Below, in pieces: positions 1 through 4,899 of a stretch of 7,132 bases of DNA. The position numbers and the translations under genes were made by a program. The stretch lies in the NCBI GenBank assembly GCA_964640435.1, contig CAZXFJ010000044.1:1-7132 (forward strand), read 5' to 3'. The notes under the pieces are model-generated. The model searched no databases, was not told where the DNA came from, and was given only the letters and a program-made list of their open reading frames with translations. Numbering within the stretch: position 1 is the first letter of the stretch; each line of letters opens with the position of its first letter. Source of the stretch: GWA1-39-11 sp964640435 (GTDB lineage: Bacteria; Patescibacteriota; Microgenomatia; Levybacterales; GWA1-39-11).

Positions 1-8
1 GCGGAATC

Positions 9-1160
9 ATGGCCTGGTTTGGTAGACAAAGTTATTTAGCCTGGGGGTTTATCGGTATTGGGATTATGTTCTTTTTACTAATTCTTTTTGGGATAGTTGC
101 TGATGTTAGCGTAACAAACATGTTGGGTCTTACTGGGGGAAGCGGTCAACAAGAAAATACCACTCCTCCGCCCCCCGGACCAGGAGCAATTTGTGGAAGC
201 ACTGGTTCGCTTGACTACTCTGCGCCAATTCATGATGTATCTGTACTACCACAAGACCCAGAGAGCATAAAACAGCAAGTTTTAAGCACCTGGCCCAATG
301 CACAAATTGGAAGTTGGGATCACATAGTCCAAAGGAGTGTTGCTGCGGGCTGGAATCCATCTTTTATCCTAACTCTCTGGATTGAGGAGTCTGGTGCTCA
401 GGGGGCAAATGGATATACGGATGCTCTTGGCTGTGACCCAAGTCATCCAACAACTGATATCGACAAAAGCTTAGACTGCGTATTTAATAGCTTCAGAGAT
501 CCATCTCTTACTTTTGAAGACTTTATGTGTATATATGGTGGTGATCAATTTAATAAATCTCCTTGTACATTCGTTGATCATAACCCTAACTTTCCAGGAA
601 ACGTAAAGAACTGGTACTCAAAAATTGCTGGCAGCACTGGGTCTCCAGAAGTACTTGAATGTAAACCGGCAGACCAATTTGCTCAAGGAAATTGGCCTAC
701 CTCTGGTATCCTAACTCAAGGACCACTTGGGGCCTTTGATCATGCCGATCTAAAATCAAGAACAGGTTGGGATTCAATTGACGTAGGTAGTGAAGGTGGA
801 ACTAATCCGCCAATATACTCTTCTTTTGCAGGAACTGTAACAGATGCTCATTCCTGCGTCATCGATAATACCTGCAGCGTTCATTATGGAAATTATGTAA
901 TTGTTAATAATGGGTCTTTCTCGACCATGTATGGTCATCTTTCTCAGCTTCGTGTTTCAACAGGACAACAAGTGTCGGCTGGCGAGATGCTTGGAATCAT
1001 GGGAACAACAGGAAACTCAACCGGGGTTCACTTGCATTGGGAATTTAGAGGCGCCCCAATGAGCCCTCCAAATGTTCCACAGGCGATAACACCCGCTGAC
1101 TGTGACTACCCAAACAAACCTTGCGCTCCTGTACGAATAGCGCCGGATCCAGGGGTATAA
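9..1160 (+). CDS. Membrane-anchored M23 (LytM-like) peptidase with an N-terminal lysozyme-like region
   Basis: A 383-residue protein predicted to act outside the cytoplasm on peptidoglycan. A hydrophobic anchor (about residues 9-33) has no clear signal-peptidase site and is followed by a Pro-rich linker (51-59). Residues 84-206 look like a lysozyme/transglycosylase-type helical domain: an ALWIEESG-like segment at 122-129 offers Glu126/Glu127 as candidate catalytic acid, followed by Cys-containing blocks (142, 157, 174, 186) and NPNF/NWY (192-203). Residues 233-346 are an M23 domain with IDVG (257-260), the catalytic-type YGHL (His310) and GVHLHWE (His341, His343). The usual first zinc-ligand position, four residues before Asp258, is Trp254; His245 might replace it. 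Ten cysteines suggest disulfides. Proteins combining wall-lytic domains often sit beside type IV secretion or pilus genes, but none is visible here. The frame stays open to the left edge, so a start before the window cannot be excluded. The M23 call is firm; the lysozyme-like call is tentative. Confidence 0.8.
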   Translation: MAWFGRQSYLAWGFIGIGIMFFLLILFGIVADVSVTNMLGLTGGSGQQENTTPPPPGPGAICGSTGSLDYSAPIHDVSVLPQDPESIKQQVLSTWPNAQIGSWDHIVQRSVAAGWNPSFILTLWIEESGAQGANGYTDALGCDPSHPTTDIDKSLDCVFNSFRDPSLTFEDFMCIYGGDQFNKSPCTFVDHNPNFPGNVKNWYSKIAGSTGSPEVLECKPADQFAQGNWPTSGILTQGPLGAFDHADLKSRTGWDSIDVGSEGGTNPPIYSSFAGTVTDAHSCVIDNTCSVHYGNYVIVNNGSFSTMYGHLSQLRVSTGQQVSAGEMLGIMGTTGNSTGVHLHWEFRGAPMSPPNVPQAITPADCDYPNKPCAPVRIAPDPGV

Positions 1161-1161
1161 T
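1156..1161 (+). promoter_or_regulatory. Perfect -10 box for a leaderless start of the downstream gene
   Basis: TATAAT overlaps the TAA stop of the preceding M23 gene and ends exactly six bases before the ATG at 1168. A start seven bases after the hexamer would fall on the A of that ATG, giving a leaderless mRNA. No good -35 and no TGn extension are visible. An AGGGG at 1151-1155 lies 12 bases from the ATG, too far for a normal Shine-Dalgarno. Read-through from the upstream gene is equally possible. Confidence 0.45.
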
Positions 1162-1167
1162 ATTTTT

Positions 1168-2220
1168 ATGAATCTAAATATAAACGATTTGTTTCAAAAA
1201 CTTAGTCCTAAAACACTTCTTATAATAGGCGCCTTTGTCGTAGTTTTCGTTTTTATTGTCTTTCTTAGCTTAGTTTTACCAGGCGGCGGAGGAGATCGAA
1301 TATCAAACAGTCTCACTCCTACTCCTGTTTCAAAAACAATACCAACAGGCATAATAATTCCAACGCCTGTCATTCAAGTCCCTCCGAGCATTAATATTAA
1401 TAGACTGGGAACTGTAACATTTGGAGATCTTAATGGTAGTTTCCCAACGAGCGCTAGTCTTTATACTTTTACCCCAACTCAACTTTCTCAGACCGATGTT
1501 CAAAAAATTGCAGGAATTATTGGAATAACAACTCAGGGTCAATCCATTCAAACGGAGGCCGGTCCTGCATTAAATTATCAGGATGGAAACAAAAATCTTA
1601 CAATCTACTACGCCCTTGGTAGTATTCAATATTTTTCTGGTGTCAGCCCAACTTCCAGAAACGTTGCAGATCAAAAAGATGTCATAAAAATAGCGGATAA
1701 CTTTACTAGGTCCTTTACGCCATATACGGACGGGCTTGCGGTAAATGAGAGCGCTATACAGTACTTTATAGGAGCAGGGGATCTTAAAGAAACGAACGCC
1801 TTTTCAAGTGCTGATGTTTATGTTGTTCCTTTTGTTCAAAAAATAAACGATTTAACTGTTTATTCCCAACTTGGAAATGCTGCTACAGCTTCTGTTTGGG
1901 TTACAAAATCTGGCGAAATACAAAGACTCACCTTTATGATTCCGTCGGAACTTACCGCAACCCAAACTCGTGGAATAATTTCCCTTGAAGAAGCCAAAAC
2001 AAAGATTACCAACGGCGAGGGTGTTATAACAAGTTACGGTCCACCAAACTCTTACGGAACTTATGCTACGCCAGAGAGAACCAACCTAACCTCTGTACAA
2101 CTTGGCTATTTAACAGATATGACAAATGGAATTCTTTATCCTATTTATGTTTTCCGGGGGGTTGCGAATAACTCAGAACAGGCGTTACCAATAATTGTTT
2201 ATCTTCCTGCTACAAAATAA
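1168..2220 (+). CDS. Bitopic membrane protein of unknown function with a Thr/Pro stalk and large external domain
   Basis: A 350-residue protein I do not recognise. A short cytoplasmic tail (residues 1-15) precedes one strong transmembrane helix (about 16-38), then a Gly/Thr/Pro-rich stalk with TPTP-type motifs (about 39-75) and an external domain (about 76-350). The positive residues before the helix and the missing cleavage site suggest it stays anchored facing outward. Within the external part, ISLEEAK (271-277) followed by a strand-rich end with LGYLTD and YPIYVFRG (312-331) faintly recalls PepSY- or YycH/YycI-like folds; this is only an impression. There are no cysteines, unlike the ten in the neighbour. 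It starts 7 bases after the M23 gene, so the two probably work together at the envelope. Its TAA stop abuts the dnaN stop codon with no spacer. Confidence 0.75.
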   Translation: MNLNINDLFQKLSPKTLLIIGAFVVVFVFIVFLSLVLPGGGGDRISNSLTPTPVSKTIPTGIIIPTPVIQVPPSININRLGTVTFGDLNGSFPTSASLYTFTPTQLSQTDVQKIAGIIGITTQGQSIQTEAGPALNYQDGNKNLTIYYALGSIQYFSGVSPTSRNVADQKDVIKIADNFTRSFTPYTDGLAVNESAIQYFIGAGDLKETNAFSSADVYVVPFVQKINDLTVYSQLGNAATASVWVTKSGEIQRLTFMIPSELTATQTRGIISLEEAKTKITNGEGVITSYGPPNSYGTYATPERTNLTSVQLGYLTDMTNGILYPIYVFRGVANNSEQALPIIVYLPATK

Positions 2221-3324
2221 CTACTCCTGAACTCTAACAGGCATTATTATATGTACAAACCCGGGATCATCATCTGTTGTAAAAACAGCGGGCTCAACGC
2301 CTGATGAAAGACCCATTGTAATGGTTTTCCCAGTAAGACTTTTCAGAAGATCATTTAAAAACTTAACATTAAATGCAATCTCGCAGCCTTCTCCTGTTTG
2401 CTTCCCTTCTACTACAACGTCGCTCTCCCCAACTCCTGCAGATCTTGAAAATAACTTAACTTTATCTCCATCAACTTTTATTTGAACTATGTTTGCTGTG
2501 TCGCGAGCAAAAACAGAGATAAGCCTTATTTTTTGAATTAATTCTTCGCGATCTAAAATAATTTTTGTCTTACTGTCTGTTGGAATTACCCTTTCATAAT
2601 TAGGAAACTGTCCATTAATAATTCTTCCAACTAAAATTATGTCTTCTGTTTCAAAAATGACTTGATTCGAGGTCTTATCAACAAAAAGAGAGATAATGTC
2701 CGACTCCTTTAAAGAAAGTGCCTCGTTGACTAGTTTAGAAGGCAAAATAAGGGGTTCCTCGCTGTCTAGTATCTTCTTGTTTTCAGTTTCTCTTTTAGAA
2801 AGTCTAAAACCATCTGTTGCAACAAACTGGGTTGCCCCGCTTTTTGGAGAAATTAATATCCCTGTTAGCTCTGGTCTTCCTTCATCTAGAGAAACAGCAA
2901 AGTTTATGTTTGAGAAAAGTGAATTAAGTTCACCCTTTTTAAATTCATAGATCTTTTCTCCTTTTTCTTCATACAATCTAGGGAAGTCTTCTTTTGAAAT
3001 AGTCTGAAATTTAACTTTGCTCCCTCGTGATTCAAGAGAGAGTGCTGCACCATCAAGACTTAAAGAAACCTTATCTTTACTAAAAGTGCTTAGTGCTTCA
3101 ATAAATTGCTTACCTGGAACCGTAGTTGCTCCTTCTTCTGTAATTTTTGCGGGTATTTTTATTATTATTCCTATTTCAAGATTAGTAGCAGAAAAATATA
3201 ATCCAGAACTTTTTGCTTCTATAAGGATATTTGATAGTACTGGTACTTGGGAGTTAACCGGTAAAATTTTTGTAATACTTGGTAAATACTTTTCTATATT
3301 TTCTATTAAAAATTCTGCTTTCAT
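2221..3324 (-). CDS. dnaN: DNA polymerase III beta subunit (sliding clamp)
   Basis: Encodes the 367-residue ring-forming clamp that tethers DNA polymerase III to its template and recruits repair polymerases, ligase and regulators. The length matches the family (about 366 in E. coli), with three repeated clamp domains of roughly 120 residues. Recognisable landmarks are SNILIEA (31-37), ATNLEIG (46-52), VPGKQF (69-74), ELTGILI (152-158), ATDGFRL (169-175), NGQFPNYERVIP (237-248), FNVKFLNDLL (318-327) and the C-terminal MPVR (361-364). ATDGFRL and MPVR contribute to the hydrophobic pocket that binds partner peptides; Phe173 stands where E. coli has His. The ATG at 3324 gives the canonical N-terminus and has no Shine-Dalgarno ahead of it. 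The gene lies downstream of dnaA, across a 135-base spacer that probably contains oriC. It converges with the membrane-protein gene at zero spacing. Confidence 0.97.
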   Translation of the reverse strand: MKAEFLIENIEKYLPSITKILPVNSQVPVLSNILIEAKSSGLYFSATNLEIGIIIKIPAKITEEGATTVPGKQFIEALSTFSKDKVSLSLDGAALSLESRGSKVKFQTISKEDFPRLYEEKGEKIYEFKKGELNSLFSNINFAVSLDEGRPELTGILISPKSGATQFVATDGFRLSKRETENKKILDSEEPLILPSKLVNEALSLKESDIISLFVDKTSNQVIFETEDIILVGRIINGQFPNYERVIPTDSKTKIILDREELIQKIRLISVFARDTANIVQIKVDGDKVKLFSRSAGVGESDVVVEGKQTGEGCEIAFNVKFLNDLLKSLTGKTITMGLSSGVEPAVFTTDDDPGFVHIIMPVRVQE

Positions 3325-3337
3325 ATATTATTAATAT

Positions 3338-3355
3338 TAGTAACAGTAGTAGTAT
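3338..3355 (+). promoter_or_regulatory. DnaA-trio-like trinucleotide run
   Basis: Six consecutive triplets read TAG TAA CAG TAG TAG TAT on the plus strand. Five fit the DnaA-trio pattern described in Bacillus subtilis (3'-[G/A]A[T/A]-5', so TAG or TAA when read 5' to 3') or are one base off; CAG and TAT are the imperfect ones. The box-like elements lie on the 3' side of this strand and an A/T tract on the other side, the same order and polarity as the B. subtilis unwinding element. The distance to the nearest box-like site (3365) is about 9 bases, longer than usual, and that site is degenerate. Confidence 0.5.
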
Positions 3356-3379
3356 ATGTTGATATGTGTAAAAAAGCAA
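3351..3379 (-). promoter_or_regulatory. Possible dnaN promoter (weak)
   Basis: On the minus strand TATACT (3351-3356) is a fair -10, with TTGCTT (3374-3379) 17 bases upstream as a poor -35 matching only three positions. Transcription would begin near 3344 and leave about 20 untranslated bases before the dnaN ATG. It overlaps the putative origin elements, so DnaA binding could affect it. dnaN may equally be read from the dnaA promoter, since no terminator is apparent between the genes. Confidence 0.3.
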
Positions 3380-3398
3380 AGAAGTGTGCGTAAAAAGA

Positions 3399-3407
3399 TG
3401 TGGATAA
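3399..3407 (-). promoter_or_regulatory. DnaA box (perfect consensus) in the dnaA-dnaN spacer
   Basis: TTATCCACA on the minus strand (TGTGGATAA on plus) is identical to the high-affinity DnaA-box consensus. It is the only perfect copy in the spacer and sits among degenerate relatives in the same orientation, 44 bases from the trinucleotide run. It would be the anchor site for DnaA assembly if this spacer is the origin. Confidence 0.75.
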
Positions 3408-3459
3408 CTGGTGTAAAACTTTGTGAATTGATTGTTTAAAACGCCTTATCACCATTTTA

Positions 3460-4794
3460 CTATTGTGCAAATCCTTCCCTTATTCTACTTTTTATAAAAG
3501 AGATTTCCTCACGAATTCTATCGGACGTTGTGGCTGTTTTCCCGATCTTTTCCACAGCGTGCATAACTGTTGTGTGGTCTCGTCCACCAAGAAGGTTGCC
3601 GATCTCAACAAAAGTTAAGCCCGTTTCCTCTTTTAATAGATACATACAGATATGTCTTGGTCCAACAAGAAAAGAATCTCGCTTAGCACCCTTAAGTTGC
3701 GTTGTTTTAATATTATAAAAATCACAAATCGCAGAAATTATTGAATCCGGTCTTATTATTTGAGGCCTTTCTGGTTTTCCTTTACCAAAAAGCCTCGTGA
3801 TAAGTGTCGGTGTTATTTCATCTCCTCCATCTCGGGCCGAAGATAGTTTTAAGATAAACCCTTCAAGGGCGCGGGAGTCCTCTACCTTCTCAGCAATTAG
3901 TTTTGCATCTTCATACGAGAGGTCAATTCCATATTTTCGACTTTTGATAAGCAGAATTGCGCACCTTAATTCAAAATCCGGTGGTTCGATGTCAACCGAG
4001 AGCCCCCCCTCAAACCTTGAAGCAAGACGAGCTTCAATTTTTTTAATTTCTTGTGGTGGTCGGTCGGAGGAGAAAACGATTTGTCCACCCTTGTCGATGA
4101 GAGCATTAAAGGTGTGAAAAAGTTCTTCTTGAACCTTTTCTTTTCCAACCAAAAACTGAATGTCATCAAGAAGCAAAAGGTTAACATTTCTAAATTTTCG
4201 ACGAAGGTCTGATGTTGTTTTGTTGCGAATTGCCTCAATGACCTCATTTGTGAACTCCTCAGTTGTCATATATGCAATTTTGAAATCTTCATTTTCATCA
4301 TATGCTTTGTTTGCGATGGCGTTCATAAGGTGGGTTTTACCAACCCCCACGCTTCCATAAAGAAATAACGGGTTGTAGCGGCTTCCAATATTTGATGCAA
4401 CCGTAATAGCTGCTGTATATGCAAGTTGATTGCTTTCAGAAACAGCAAGTGTTTCAAATGTGTAATCTGCTCGAATTCTTGAAGGCCTCTTCCTAATCGT
4501 CTCTTGAACAAACAGAGGTCCTGGTTCACTACTCTTTTTTGTTGTCTTGGGGGTTAGTCCCTCTGACGTAAAAACTATGTTTAAGTTTTTTCCGGTTTTT
4601 TTGTTTAAAACCTCTTTTATTAAAGACGAATAACGATCCTCAACATACCGTGCTGCCATATGGGTTGGTGCATTTATTGTGGCGATCGAGTCATCAAGAG
4701 ACGTAAGGGTTATGTGTTTGAAAAATGTGGAAAAGGTGGCAGGAGTCACCTCAACCTCAACTTCGGCTAATACTTGTTTCCAGATATCTTCCAT
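3460..4794 (-). CDS. dnaA: Chromosomal replication initiator protein DnaA
   Basis: Encodes the AAA+ ATPase that binds DnaA boxes, opens the origin and helps load the helicase. The protein is 444 residues, on the short side. Domain I is at about 1-75 (MEDIWKQVLAEVE start) and a brief linker at 76-108. The ATPase domain (109-335) shows Walker A GSVGVGKTH (147-155, with Ser where GG is usual), Walker B LLLLDDIQF (206-214), sensor I FSSDRPP (241-247), the box VII motif RLASRFEGGL with arginine-finger candidate Arg260, and sensor II RALEGF (Arg308). The DNA-binding domain (about 345-444) carries GPRHICMYL (378-386) and the signature GGRDHTTVMHA (403-413). The frame is open to 4998, but family similarity begins only at the ATG at 4794, and a longer form would cover its own promoter. 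No Shine-Dalgarno is visible. A seven-G run encodes part of box VII. Confidence 0.97.
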   Translation of the reverse strand: MEDIWKQVLAEVEVEVTPATFSTFFKHITLTSLDDSIATINAPTHMAARYVEDRYSSLIKEVLNKKTGKNLNIVFTSEGLTPKTTKKSSEPGPLFVQETIRKRPSRIRADYTFETLAVSESNQLAYTAAITVASNIGSRYNPLFLYGSVGVGKTHLMNAIANKAYDENEDFKIAYMTTEEFTNEVIEAIRNKTTSDLRRKFRNVNLLLLDDIQFLVGKEKVQEELFHTFNALIDKGGQIVFSSDRPPQEIKKIEARLASRFEGGLSVDIEPPDFELRCAILLIKSRKYGIDLSYEDAKLIAEKVEDSRALEGFILKLSSARDGGDEITPTLITRLFGKGKPERPQIIRPDSIISAICDFYNIKTTQLKGAKRDSFLVGPRHICMYLLKEETGLTFVEIGNLLGGRDHTTVMHAVEKIGKTATTSDRIREEISFIKSRIREGFAQ

Positions 4795-4824
4795 AAAAAA
4801 ACGAGGACAGAAAAAGAGACTTTG

Positions 4825-4854
4825 AGTATACGAATGTGGATAACTTTTTGTCAA
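4825..4854 (-). promoter_or_regulatory. dnaA promoter
   Basis: On the minus strand a perfect -35 TTGACA (4849-4854) and a -10 TATACT (4825-4830, five of six) are 18 bases apart. Transcription should start near 4818, leaving about 24 untranslated bases before the dnaA ATG at 4794. A perfect DnaA box fills much of the spacer, so DnaA should compete with RNA polymerase here. This promoter is also the best argument for the 4794 start of dnaA. Confidence 0.75.
4835..4843 (-). promoter_or_regulatory. DnaA box inside the dnaA promoter spacer
   Basis: TTATCCACA, a perfect match to the consensus, lies between the -35 and -10 of the dnaA promoter. DnaA boxes at the dnaA promoter mediate autorepression in well-studied bacteria such as E. 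coli, and this location would block polymerase directly. It is one of only two perfect non-coding boxes in the window, in the same orientation as the one in the dnaA-dnaN spacer. Confidence 0.75.
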
Positions 4855-4887
4855 GGACCGATAGAGAATTTGACCAAGCATAATGTG

Positions 4888-4893
4888 TATAAT
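4888..4893 (+). promoter_or_regulatory. Perfect -10 box for a leaderless start of the glycosyltransferase gene
   Basis: TATAAT ends six bases before the ATG at 4900, so a start at the usual distance falls on the A of the ATG and no 5' leader remains for a ribosome binding site. A TTGACC at 4870-4875 is only 12 bases upstream, too close to be its -35, and the sequence at normal -35 distance is poor. The region is divergent to the dnaA promoter; the predicted starts are about 80 bases apart. Confidence 0.6.
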
Positions 4894-4899
4894 TGTTGT

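Larger units (their letters stand above)
3325..3459. other. Candidate replication origin (oriC) between dnaA and dnaN
   Basis: This spacer separates dnaA from dnaN, the commonest place for a bacterial oriC. It holds one perfect DnaA box (3399-3407) and, in the same orientation, degenerate relatives at 3365-3373 (TGTGTAAAA) and 3385-3393 (TGTGCGTAA), each matching 7 of 9. Weaker GTG-plus-A/T elements begin at 3411 and 3423, and a reversed 7-of-9 match (TTATCACCA) is at 3446-3454. On the dnaN side are a trinucleotide run (3338-3355) and an almost pure A/T tract reaching the dnaN start, suitable for unwinding. Position, boxes and A/T tract are seen; origin function is inferred. Confidence 0.7.

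Noticed and set aside
2226..2241. CCTG-loop-CAGG hairpin near the convergent stops as a terminator
   Set aside because: The stem is only 4 base pairs with an 8-base loop and no T-run, and it lies in the dnaN coding end.
3197..3202. Plus-strand TATAAT inside dnaN
   Set aside because: No suitable -35 and no convincing plus-strand gene follow it; it is a chance match in AT-rich coding DNA.
3017..3334. 105-codon plus-strand open frame opposite dnaN, and similar frames opposite dnaA and the glycosyltransferase
   Set aside because: These lie wholly within strongly conserved genes on the other strand, show no recognisable domain, and have the composition expected of antisense shadows.
3548..3556. 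TTTTCCACA, one mismatch from a DnaA box
   Set aside because: It is inside the dnaA coding sequence near the HTTVMHAVEKIGK motif, in the opposite orientation to the spacer boxes, and is probably chance.
4870..4875. TTGACC as a -35 for the glycosyltransferase gene
   Set aside because: It is only 12 bases from the TATAAT at 4888, too short for a normal sigma-70-type promoter.
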